Shown piece by piece: positions 1 to 8,146 of a stretch of 40,172 bases of DNA (positions are counted from its first letter, which is position 1; every line of letters starts with the position of its first letter). Where the stretch lies: positions 1 to 40,172 of the forward strand of contig SFGN01000037.1 in assembly GCA_004556565.1 (NCBI GenBank). The letters are read 5' to 3'. The DNA comes from Lachnospiraceae bacterium. GTDB lineage: Bacteria; Bacillota_A; Clostridia; Lachnospirales; Lachnospiraceae. The notes under the pieces are model-generated. The model was not told the DNA's origin, did no database searches, and saw only the letters and a program-made list of their open reading frames with translations. The position numbers and the translations under genes were made by a program.

Positions 1-1137
1 GTAATCGAGCATTCCACCGCCTACCCATTTTGAATGATCAAATTCCTTTGTTCTGCTTAACTTCGCTCTGGCTGCTCCTTTCAGGCTCCGTTCCCTCTTA
101 CGAATCAGTTCATCAGCCATTTCAATATCCGATGCCATAAATGCTGTTTGTATCCCGCATAGAAAGCTCTTTGCTCTTGGATTTATCAGCTGCAATTCTG
201 CAAAGACCGCATCCAGATCGACTGTTGCATTATGCCTGATATCCGGAAGTAACCTGCTCCACTCATCATTTGCATAAGTATTCTCGCCTTCTGACAGCAT
301 GACATTGTATCTTACTCTTGCCATATACACCAGATTATTAAAATCGCAGGCAAGGTTCATCATATGTGCCAGCCTTTCACTTACTTTTTCCGATAGTTCA
401 GCCGTCAAAGAAGCAAAATCGTCATATTCATTCAGATCAATATGATTTTTCAGCACATATTCCAAAAGAGACCCTTTCGTTGACTTCTGAATCTGCTTAT
501 CCAGATAGAATGCTTCCTCCTGCGTCAACTCTATTGTAAGGTTGTCTCGCCAGTCATCATGATAAATCGGAAGATTCCAGAATCTAATATTGCCGATATC
601 TCCTGCATCAGAATCATCCTTATCATTTTCCTCTGCATCATCATTTCTATTTCCAAATCGGCTAACCTTCTTCTCTTCTCGAAGTTTCGTTGCCAATGAA
701 ACATATTCAGAAATAGATAAACCATGATCACAAAATATTCCATAGGTGCGAATACCATTCCAGTAAATGTCGGATGGCTTTCTAGCCACCCAGCCTTTCG
801 GCAATACACGAGTTCCGATAACTCCCTCTGCCTTTGGATCCGCATTCAACAATCTAATACCACAATCTTTTTCAGCAGAATCAATTGCTCTAAGAATCCT
901 ATTCACGTCTTTGCCGTATCTGCCATCAACAGCCTCTCTCAAGACATATGGAACAATAAGGAAATATTTTGCCCTGGTCTGGATGGTAGATGTCCCAGGG
1001 AAAAAATAATTGGCAAAAGCATCACGAACTATACCTATTCCAAGTTCATCGACTGCTCCCTGTTCACTCAGAAGGTTAATCACATCCAAGGCCTTCTGCC
1101 TGTCTTCTTTTGAAAAATCTATCCATCCTAACTGCAT
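1..1137 (-). CDS. DUF6361-like protein, C-terminus cut by window edge
   Basis: An open frame of 379 codons runs from an ATG at 1137 to the window edge without a stop, so the C-terminus is missing. The start follows AAGGAAG with 8 nt spacing, and the protein begins MQLGWIDFSKEDR. I recognise this opening as resembling DUF6361, a family of unknown function that I recall from restriction and defence islands; this is from memory. The protein looks soluble and has an acidic Asp/Glu-rich linker near residues 175-190 and no membrane segment. It begins 24 bp after the TGA of the upstream hsdR remnant, so it was probably the downstream gene of the same operon. Unlike its upstream neighbours it shows no internal stop or frameshift in the visible part, so it may still be functional. 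No catalytic motif is apparent to me. Confidence 0.6.
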   Translation of the reverse strand, partial: MQLGWIDFSKEDRQKALDVINLLSEQGAVDELGIGIVRDAFANYFFPGTSTIQTRAKYFLIVPYVLREAVDGRYGKDVNRILRAIDSAEKDCGIRLLNADPKAEGVIGTRVLPKGWVARKPSDIYWNGIRTYGIFCDHGLSISEYVSLATKLREEKKVSRFGNRNDDAEENDKDDSDAGDIGNIRFWNLPIYHDDWRDNLTIELTQEEAFYLDKQIQKSTKGSLLEYVLKNHIDLNEYDDFASLTAELSEKVSERLAHMMNLACDFNNLVYMARVRYNVMLSEGENTYANDEWSRLLPDIRHNATVDLDAVFAELQLINPRAKSFLCGIQTAFMASDIEMADELIRKRERSLKGAARAKLSRTKEFDHSKWVGGGMLDY

Positions 1138-1160
1138 GTTTTCACTTCCTTATTTCTTCG

Positions 1161-2285
1161 TCAAATATGTATCTTCCACATAAGTCTCCGGTGTCGCCTC
1201 GAACCTACAGTCTCCATTACCTGCCTCATCATATCAGGATCATCAAACAGTTTTCTGAAAAACTGGTCATTCTGCTCATATCTGTCTGCTGCCATATTCG
1301 GAAAATCCTTTTCAAATAACAGCATAAATGTTGCCCTGTCATTGTTCTTTGCGTAGCTCTGGTCTTAACTGTCCCTGAAGCTTTCCAAGATCACCAGCTG
1401 ATCTTCCATCTCGGCATACTCTTTCAGAATTTCTTCAGTATCAGCTAATGCTCTTTTTAACTTTTTCGCTGCATCTCCGGTCTGCGAAGAATGTGCCTCA
1501 TCAATAATAATCGCAAATCTTTTTTTTGCAGAATCCACTTCTTTATAGATTACCGGGAATTTCTGTAATGTAGTAATAATAATGCCTACACCATCATTGA
1601 TTGCATCTCTAAGCTGTCCCGAATTTTTATCTACTTTCTTAACCACACCTTCCACATGGTCAAACTGATATACTGTAGACTGTAACTGACTGTCCAACAC
1701 TCGTCTGTCAGTAACGATGATTACTGACTGGAAAATCTTATTGTCTTCATAATCATGGAGTCCGGTAAGTCTGTGTGCCAGCCATGCAATCGAATTGGAC
1801 TTTCCTGAGCCTGCACTATGCTGGATCAGATAACTCTTACCTGAACCATTCTTTTTTACATCTTCCAACAGCTTTGTAACAACATCAAGCTGATGATACC
1901 TTGGGAAAATCATAGTCTCTTTCACAAGATTTCCATTTTTATCGTACTCCTGCTGCAAGTGCATATATTTCTGTAAAATTTCCATCAGACTGTCTTTGCA
2001 GAGTACTCTTTCCCAAAGATAAGCTGTATCATATCCATTTGGATTTACCGGATTACCTTTGCCACCTACTTTTCCGGCGCCATTACTTCCCTGATTAAAT
2101 GGCAGGAAATAAGTGTGTGCGCCCTCAAGTCTTGTAGTCATATAAACATTGGTAAGGTCTACAGCGAAATGTACCAATACCCTTTCCTTAAAGGCAAAAA
2201 TCGCATCCTTACCGGCACGATCAAACTTATACTGATTAATCGCATTTGTTGTATCCTGTCCTGTAAACTGACATTTCAATTCCAT
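1161..2285 (-). pseudogene. hsdR: hsdR remnant (type I restriction ATPase/nuclease), with in-frame stop
   Basis: The first 306 codons after ATG 2285 match the restriction subunit of a type I system. MELKCQF carries the ELK of the PD-(D/E)xK nuclease, HSAGSGKS is Walker A (about residues 157-164) and IIDEAHSSQ is the DEAD/H motif (about 261-269). The usual N-terminal region before ELK is absent, and so are the helicase motifs after DEAH. A TAA at 1365-1367 ends the frame, but the same frame resumes beyond it (DQSYAKNND, then FEKDFPNMAADRYEQ) and runs to a TGA at 1161-1163. It therefore looks like one decayed gene with an internal deletion plus a nonsense codon. The last residues may be frameshifted. 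The tail could instead come from another helicase fused by deletion. An intact HsdR is about 1000 residues, so this cannot make a working translocase. Confidence 0.75.
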
Positions 2286-2968
2286 TCCTCTGCTACAGAA
2301 AGCATACCTCCGGTTCCACAGGCAGGATCATAAATCGTCTTTGCCACATTATTGCCAGAAAGGATGTCATTATCATCATAGAAGAGAATATTAACCATAA
2401 GTTGGATAACTTCTCTTGGAGTGTAATGCTGTCCTGCATCTTCATTATGAGACTCAGAGAATCTTCTTATAATTTCTTCAAAAATATATCCCATTTCAAG
2501 GTTAGAGATTTCATTCGGATGAAGATTTCCTCTGTCTGTTGTATATTCCTTTAAAACAATATACAGAATCCCCTTATTTGCCATCGTTGTGATGTGTCCA
2601 TCAAACTTAAATTTTTCCAGAATATCCCGCACATTTGCTGAAAATTTATTCAGATACTCTCTAAAATTCTCCTCAATGTGGTCAGGATCATCCATAAGTC
2701 TTTCAAATGTATATTTACTTGTATTGTAAAAATCCTTTTTTGAAGCCTTACGAAGTAAAATATCTTTCATTGGAAGATTCTTTACTTCATCGTATTTCTG
2801 TAATACCGCATCCTTCGTATCTGAGAGAATACAGTCAAAACGTCTGATTACTGTAAGTGGTAATATAACATCTCCATATTCATGTGGTTTATATACACCG
2901 GTAAGCTTATCTGCTATTGCCCATATTAGGTCTGCTTTCTGATCTATTTTTGCACTTCTCGTAGCCAT
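2276..2968 (-). pseudogene. hsdM: hsdM N-terminal fragment (type I DNA methyltransferase)
   Basis: This 230-codon ORF is the N-terminal half of a type I modification subunit. It has the HsdM N-terminal helical domain (residues 1-130: ADKLTGVYKPHEYGDVILPL), then the methyltransferase fold with YTPREV (about 183) and motif I DPACGTGGML (about 214-223), which binds S-adenosylmethionine. It stops right after VAEEWN. The catalytic NPPF motif, the rest of HsdM and any hsdS are missing, and the reading passes directly into hsdR sequence in another frame. A deletion has therefore joined hsdM to hsdR. GGAGG lies 9 nt before the ATG. The gene follows the XRE gene at 4799-5014 once the intervening IS is removed (27 nt from its TAA to this ATG). 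No methylation activity is expected. Confidence 0.85.
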
Positions 2969-2989
2969 TTACATTTTCCTCCATAAGGT

Positions 2990-2994
2990 AATTT
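2990..2994. repeat. target-site duplication, left copy (AATTT)
   Basis: AATTT lies immediately outside the left inverted repeat of the IS and is repeated exactly at 4796-4800 outside the right one, as expected for a 5-bp target duplication. Confidence 0.8.
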
Positions 2995-4795
2995 ATAATC
3001 TCTCGGAATCTCTAAGCCAGTAAATACAAGGCTTTCAGATTCCTTTTTTATTAAAATCCCCCACTTTTTTTGTCAAAAACACTTGACAAATCGCTCAAAA
3101 TTTGCGGCGAAGCCGATTGAATATATTTTTAGTTTATCGACTGGAGGGCGATTTTTATGTTACCTGTTAATTGTGGCAGTCATGCTGACTACCAAAACTT
3201 TGTTGTTACTAATCTTCGTAAATATTATCCTGATCCAAATACTCTTGCTCGTTCCACCTGGGATATCATTGAGCGTTTTTGGAATCTCGATTTATCTTTT
3301 ACCGATACTTTTATGACTGATAAATATTCAAAATTCGGTCCTGTACCAAGAACTCCTTCTTGTATGCAACGTTCTTACCTTCTTTCCATTGACTTTAAAG
3401 TTACTTCATTAACGGAGTGGGCTGCTCAGCTTAAAATGAATCCTCTTTACGCCATTCTCAGTGGATTTGAACCTGGTAATACTCCAGGTGTTGGCACTTT
3501 TTATGATTTTATAAACCGCTTGTGGAATTCTGATGATGACCATATGTCACCACATATCCATCCTCTTAAAACCAAGGTTAAGAAGCCTAAAACAAAAGGC
3601 ACGAAAGCTGATTCTGTGGAAAAAGTTACGGTTGCCGATCTTCTTCCTGTTTTAGAAAATACTGACTTTAAACTGGACGAACAGCCTTATTCTTCTCTCT
3701 TTGCAATCTATCAGAAAGAGTTCCTTGATGTTTCTGTATCCACAGGACTTATTCATTCGGATGCTTTGGCTTTAGCCGGTGATGGAACTCCTGTTGTAAC
3801 TTCACACAGAGAACGAAAAAAGCGTATCTGTAAATGCAAAGAGAATGGCATTACTGACTGCAAATGTGACCGATACTTTTCCCAGCCTGATTGTGATATC
3901 GGCTGGGATTCTTCCCGCGACTGTTTTTATCATGGCTATGATCTGTACATGCTTGTTGATTCGCAAAGTGACTTACCGGTATTTCCTCATTTTTGCTGTG
4001 CTTCAAAACATGATTCACATGGATTCCTGCACGCTTTTTTCAGGATGAAATCTTTTCTTCCTGATTACACTGTTTCAAAAGTACTTTTGGATTCTGCACA
4101 TGATGCCATGCCTTACTACCAATACTTCAAACGTGAAAACATAACGCCTTTTATTGACCTTAACGGAAAAGGTGGAAGACCTCCCGTTTACAAAAATGAC
4201 TTTACGATTGATAAAGATGGTGTTCCTATTTGTCCTTCTGGATATCGTATGCGTCGAGATGGTATTGAAGTTGCTAAAGGCAGAATGAAATTCAAATGTC
4301 CTAAGATCAGTCACGCCGGTGGCTATATCTCCTGTACATGCGAAAACCCTTGTTCAAATGCTAAATACGGACGTACCGTCCATCTAGTTCTGAAAGATAA
4401 TCCAAGATTGTTTAATAATCCACCAAGAAGTAGTAAGGAATGGAAACTAGAATACAATGCAAGAACTTCTGCTGAGCGTTCTAACAAACGCGAGAAATTA
4501 GATTTTAAATTAGAAGACGGCAGACACCGCTCAACTAAGATGTGGTACTGCCGCCTCTATCACATCCTGATGTTACAGCATCTGGATGCATGGGATTTGC
4601 CATCTGAATCAACCCTCAAAAAAATGATTTTGGATGTAGCATAATCCTGTAGATTATTATATCTCATTTTTTGAAACATAGCGACAGTTATGTTTATTTC
4701 TTGCGTTCATTTTTACGTTCAAGAATAATATTTACTTGTCAAAGTTCAATGCCAGAGTTTTGCTAGCATGATCACTCAAGATTCCGAGAGATCAT
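2995..4795 (+). mobile_element. IS element, 1801 bp, DDE transposase
   Basis: The element is bounded by 17-bp inverted repeats that match at 16 positions: 2995-3011 (ATAATCTCTCGGAATCT) and 4779-4795, whose reverse complement is ATGATCTCTCGGAATCT. It is flanked by AATTT on both sides. It contains one transposase gene on the plus strand, opposite to everything else in the window. It separates a small XRE gene from hsdM; joining the flanks restores a continuous 27-nt spacer with the hsdM ribosome site intact. The near-identical termini and full-length transposase suggest a fairly recent insertion. About 145 bp of leader contains a perfect 8-bp inverted repeat (TTTGTCAA / TTGACAAA, around 3070-3092). 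Confidence 0.9.
3157..4644 (+). CDS. IS transposase, DDE superfamily (IS1182/IS4-like)
   Basis: A 495-residue protein with the layout of DDE_Tnp_1_6-type transposases: an N-terminal DUF772-like helical region (about 25-125) and a catalytic core with a candidate triad D209 (LAGDGTPVV), D312 (LLDSAHD) and E440 (TSAERSNKRE). A Cys-rich insertion (KRICKCKE, DCKCDRY, about 223-240) and a second Cys cluster near 381-399 (SCTCENPC) look like metal-binding knuckles. The start follows GGAGG in CTGGAGGGCGATTTTT. It is full length with no internal stops. Assignment to IS1182 rather than another IS4-clan family is tentative. It would cut and paste the surrounding 1.8 kb element. Confidence 0.85.
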   Translation: MLPVNCGSHADYQNFVVTNLRKYYPDPNTLARSTWDIIERFWNLDLSFTDTFMTDKYSKFGPVPRTPSCMQRSYLLSIDFKVTSLTEWAAQLKMNPLYAILSGFEPGNTPGVGTFYDFINRLWNSDDDHMSPHIHPLKTKVKKPKTKGTKADSVEKVTVADLLPVLENTDFKLDEQPYSSLFAIYQKEFLDVSVSTGLIHSDALALAGDGTPVVTSHRERKKRICKCKENGITDCKCDRYFSQPDCDIGWDSSRDCFYHGYDLYMLVDSQSDLPVFPHFCCASKHDSHGFLHAFFRMKSFLPDYTVSKVLLDSAHDAMPYYQYFKRENITPFIDLNGKGGRPPVYKNDFTIDKDGVPICPSGYRMRRDGIEVAKGRMKFKCPKISHAGGYISCTCENPCSNAKYGRTVHLVLKDNPRLFNNPPRSSKEWKLEYNARTSAERSNKREKLDFKLEDGRHRSTKMWYCRLYHILMLQHLDAWDLPSESTLKKMILDVA

Positions 4796-4800
4796 AATTT
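4796..4800. repeat. target-site duplication, right copy (AATTT)
   Basis: Exact copy of the AATTT at 2990-2994, directly outside the right inverted repeat. It overlaps the end of the XRE gene, whose TAA (4799-4801) uses the duplicated bases, so the IS left the regulator reading frame intact. Confidence 0.8.
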
Positions 4801-5014
4801 ACTTTTCTTTGTTATCTGGTACATAGTCAATCAAATCTCCAAAGTTACAATCCAACTCTTTGCAGATTTTTTCCAAAACAGATAGTTTCACCGACTCGCA
4901 GTTTGTCATCTTTGCTATTGTACTGGAGCTAAGACCAGTCTTGGCACACAAATCTCCTTTTTTCATTCCGTGGTCAATTAACTGTTTCCATAATCCATTA
5001 TAACTAATTGCCAT
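4799..5014 (-). CDS. small XRE/Cro-type transcriptional regulator
   Basis: A 71-residue single-domain helix-turn-helix protein. GMKKGDLCAKTGLSSSTIAKM fits helices 2-3 of the Cro/C1 fold (about residues 16-36), followed by SVLEKICKELDCNFGDLIDYV, typical of the short YozG-like regulators. The start follows GGAGG (AAACGGAGGAAAAGAGG). Such regulators often stand first in type I restriction operons and control them. Here, with the IS removed, hsdM begins 27 nt downstream, supporting that role. Two tandem 21-bp repeats in its upstream region (5095-5136) are candidate operators. The gene is intact although the restriction genes it would control are broken. Confidence 0.85.
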   Translation of the reverse strand: MAISYNGLWKQLIDHGMKKGDLCAKTGLSSSTIAKMTNCESVKLSVLEKICKELDCNFGDLIDYVPDNKEK

Positions 5015-5094
5015 CCTCTTTTCCTCCGTTTAATGTGCAATCAATATCAAAATTTTTTTATCACACAAAAAACTCCTTGTACAATTCGCATTTA

Positions 5095-5136
5095 CAAATA
5101 TCACATATCTTTTTTCAAATATTGAATATCTTTTTT
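5095..5136. promoter_or_regulatory. tandem 21-bp repeats upstream of the XRE gene, candidate operator
   Basis: Two directly adjacent 21-bp units, 5095-5115 and 5116-5136, agree at 18 of 21 positions (CAAATATnnnATATCTTTTTT). Each contains a short palindrome: ATATCACATAT in the first and ATATTGAATAT in the second. They lie 80-120 bp upstream of the XRE start codon. Tandem palindromes at this spot suit an autoregulatory binding site, but the A/T richness means chance similarity cannot be excluded. The rest of 5015-5256 is A/T-rich and holds no gene. A TATAAT on the minus strand lies near 5230, with no good -35 that I can see. Confidence 0.5.
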
Positions 5137-5256
5137 AATTTATTCACAAACCTTTTGAATTTATCTGCTACAGATACTCTTTTCCTAATTGATGTGGTTA
5201 GAAGAAAAACATCTCCAATCTGCTTTCATTATAACGTTCAATCCATATTTACGCAT

Positions 5257-5292
5257 TAAAAAAGGATGCAGGGATTGACTCCCTACATCCTT
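5257..5292 (-). terminator. Rho-independent terminator after the YodL-domain gene
   Basis: On the minus strand the stem AAGGATGTAGGGA pairs with TCCCTGCATCCTT (5280-5292 with 5262-5274, one internal mismatch) around a short loop. It is followed directly by a T-run (TTTTTTAAT). It lies just past the stop of the 916-aa gene and marks the 3' end of the ICE transcript in this window, separating it from the restriction island. Confidence 0.85.
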
Positions 5293-5314
5293 CATTAGAA
5301 TTATAATATTATAC

Positions 5315-8065
5315 TTATCTCACACCCCGATCAGCCCCTCTCTCCGGCTTATCTTTTCCCTGCTTTTCTTGAATAATCCTCTTATTAATCTCAAGCCGTT
5401 CATGAATGGATAATTTCTTATCTTTTCCAACTACCGCCTGCTTCTGTTGTACCTGTTTCCTATCTGCTTTTCCTGCATCCTTGACCACTGCATTCGCTTC
5501 GGTACTTGTTCCCCGCTCATCTGCTCTTCCTTCATTTCTTTCCGTTATCTGCTGTTCTCGTCTCTCTTTCACACCTTTTTCTTCCAGATTGCAAAAGCTC
5601 TGCAGATACGGAAGCACATGATTCTGCATGTCTGTCAGATCTTCCATATATTTTTGGAACTCTTCACTTCCTTTACCTTTCTGGTAATTGATCCAATACT
5701 CATCTGTAAGCTTCATTTCATTATCATACTTCAACTGACTCACAATACCGCCATGTCCATTTCCAATATCTATTGACTTCTTGAAATGATGCAGCATCTG
5801 TTCACCTTTTTCCGCATAATATACAGTCACATATATCTTTGTGATTTTTGTAGGTTCCTCTGTCTTCGAATCACGTTTTGCATACCATTCTTTATCCATT
5901 TCTGCTGTTTTTGCATCCAGCTCGGATAACTTCTGACATCTTGGATTCATGAGAGCACTTTCTTCACAATAGTTTACATACACCATTGGTTCCAGATTCT
6001 TTGGAAACTCCGGCTCATAGACTTTCAGTCTTTCAATCAATACACCTGCACGCACAGACTGGTCACATTCTTCGTCTACAATATCCTTCAGATAAGAAAT
6101 ATAAGAATGTGTATTGCCACTCTGCAAATCCAACATCACCTCTTGTACCGTATTTTCTCCCGTCTCCACATTATCTCGATACTCATACGGATCAAAAGCT
6201 TCTGCAATCTCATCCAATGCCTCTGCCAACTGTTCTGTGGTCATCTTCTCTGGATACATTGCTTCCCGAACATCCCGCATTGGTACATACTTATAGTCCG
6301 GCAATGCATCATGAATTTTCTCAATCCCTTCCCGTATCAGTGCAAGTTCTCCATAAAATCGAACATCGTCCATCAGATTTCCAAGTACTGTATTTCCTTT
6401 TACGATTGCAAATTCAGCATCATCATAGTAACTGTCTTCCGGATCACGATAGATAATCCCCATACTGCATACTCGATAGGCATTCTCAGGATTCTCCCTA
6501 TATTTTTCATAAACCGCAGCAATCTGATTAACATCGGTACTTTTTTCATAAGCTCCCATATCATGGAACTCATCACATTCTGCGGCAAAGTATTCCAGAT
6601 ACGGTTCTTTCTTCGGTGGCATATTATTGAGGACATTATCAATCATGTTATAATTTGCCTCTTCCAGTTCTTCTACCTTTGCCAATGGCTTATATTCGCC
6701 CTGGCTTTTCTGAATCTCTGCCATTACAACCTCATCCATTTCTTCTACCTTTTCCATCAACTGATCATAATCCCCACGGATGCGTTCTCCAGTCCATCCT
6801 TCGTCTTCCAAAAGTTCCTCTGCCGCTTCTTCAATAGAAATTTCACCATTTTCATAGACGCCACCATCCATCAGGCGGAAATCTTCATCGTAAAAGGAAT
6901 AATCATATCCTCCTTCTGTTCTCTGAATAGCAAAGTAACGTTCTCCTACCTCATATGCCAGTTCACTAAGAACCTGTTCTTCCAGATTCAGGAAAGAATC
7001 TAGCTGTTCAAAACTGATACTGTCTACAAAATGAGCGGTTACCTTTCCCCCCTCATTCAGAACTACGATATCACTGACAGACAGGGAATGTCCTCGAAAG
7101 TCTTCTGGTCTGTCGATGTTGAATCGTTCAAATATATCATCTAGCGACATATTTCCAAATAATTCTCCCACATAGACCAGTTCATAGTCTTCTTTTTTAA
7201 TCTGCATCCCGTGACTTTCAATGAAGCTCATATTCATAAACGCATAGTTTTCACCTGGCAAACCATCTCTTATTTGATAAATACCGAATGTTCGTCTTGT
7301 CCCTAATAGCAGATTTGCCTCTTTCAAAGACTGAATCTGCGGATATTTCTGCATCTCCCATTCCAAATTGCGGAATCGTTCCAGTTCTTCTGTAGACATC
7401 TGATAATGCTCCGGACCTCGTTCAATCTCCATTCGCTCTGTAACATAGATTGGTGATGAAAAATTGGTAATCAGATAGATATCTGCTCCGGCATCATATA
7501 ATTTCAGAGCTTCTTCCTGTCCAATCACATTCATCGGCTCCTGAAATGCTCCAAAATCTTCATCTGCATAATCCAGATCCTGATCCCTTATCCGTTCCCA
7601 CATCTGTGATTCCATGCCAAACAGCCCTTCATGTGCCTGTATCATTTCTTTACTTGCATACTCTCCCTTGCTGCCATCACTACCCAGGCAATAGATTTTA
7701 GAACCCATTCTGTGATAATCCAGGGCTGCTGCTTTTCTAAGCGGCACCATATCCTCTGCTGTATATCCATAATCCCGAAGTTCCAGCTTGCCTATGGTTG
7801 GATCTGGTAAGTCCTGAATATCCATTTGGGCATCATCCAGAAGTTCCTCTACTCTATCTTCATCTGACCGATTGACTGCATCTGCCAGATTTCTTACCAG
7901 CGTCCTTACTTTCTCTTCTTCGCCAACCAGATTTGCATATTCAAAAATCTGTTCTTTTACGTCCGCTGGAATTGCTATTCCCATGTGTTCTGCACGGTCT
8001 ATTTGTTCCTGTGTATATTCCTGCATTTTCTGCGTTTCTATTCCTGTTATCATGTTTCTCGCCAT
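5315..8065 (-). CDS. large YodL-domain / LPD-type ICE protein
   Basis: A 916-residue soluble, acidic, multidomain protein. Residues about 258-335 form a YodL-like domain (RTFGIYQIRDG, then GHSLSVSDIVVL). The flanking parts resemble the large polyvalent protein-associated domains found in proteins encoded by Tn1549-like ICEs and phages. The middle (about 480-640) has a DUF4316-like look, which I hold weakly. The last ~100 residues are charged and disordered and contain SIHERLEINK, a tail motif shared with the next two upstream genes. The start follows AGGAGG with 7 nt spacing. It is the last gene before a strong terminator. Biochemical function is unknown; such proteins are thought to act on DNA or on host defence during establishment in the recipient, which is inference. 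There are no signal peptide or membrane segments. Confidence 0.8.
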   Translation of the reverse strand: MARNMITGIETQKMQEYTQEQIDRAEHMGIAIPADVKEQIFEYANLVGEEEKVRTLVRNLADAVNRSDEDRVEELLDDAQMDIQDLPDPTIGKLELRDYGYTAEDMVPLRKAAALDYHRMGSKIYCLGSDGSKGEYASKEMIQAHEGLFGMESQMWERIRDQDLDYADEDFGAFQEPMNVIGQEEALKLYDAGADIYLITNFSSPIYVTERMEIERGPEHYQMSTEELERFRNLEWEMQKYPQIQSLKEANLLLGTRRTFGIYQIRDGLPGENYAFMNMSFIESHGMQIKKEDYELVYVGELFGNMSLDDIFERFNIDRPEDFRGHSLSVSDIVVLNEGGKVTAHFVDSISFEQLDSFLNLEEQVLSELAYEVGERYFAIQRTEGGYDYSFYDEDFRLMDGGVYENGEISIEEAAEELLEDEGWTGERIRGDYDQLMEKVEEMDEVVMAEIQKSQGEYKPLAKVEELEEANYNMIDNVLNNMPPKKEPYLEYFAAECDEFHDMGAYEKSTDVNQIAAVYEKYRENPENAYRVCSMGIIYRDPEDSYYDDAEFAIVKGNTVLGNLMDDVRFYGELALIREGIEKIHDALPDYKYVPMRDVREAMYPEKMTTEQLAEALDEIAEAFDPYEYRDNVETGENTVQEVMLDLQSGNTHSYISYLKDIVDEECDQSVRAGVLIERLKVYEPEFPKNLEPMVYVNYCEESALMNPRCQKLSELDAKTAEMDKEWYAKRDSKTEEPTKITKIYVTVYYAEKGEQMLHHFKKSIDIGNGHGGIVSQLKYDNEMKLTDEYWINYQKGKGSEEFQKYMEDLTDMQNHVLPYLQSFCNLEEKGVKERREQQITERNEGRADERGTSTEANAVVKDAGKADRKQVQQKQAVVGKDKKLSIHERLEINKRIIQEKQGKDKPERGADRGVR

Positions 8066-8146
8066 ATAAGTTCCTCCTGTATTCCCAAAAGTGGCATAAC
8101 CGGCAGAACATTCTTTCTACCAAATTATGCCATCTTTCCTGTTTTC

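Noticed and set aside
6107..7003. 298-codon open frame on the plus strand
   Set aside because: Lies wholly antisense to the YodL-domain gene, has no ribosome site and a Phe/Ile/His-rich composition expected from antisense of Asp/Glu-rich coding DNA.
8066..8146. Possible small gene between the YodL and helicase genes
   Set aside because: Only 81 bp, no ribosome site with an open frame of useful length. It contains the ribosome site of the following gene.
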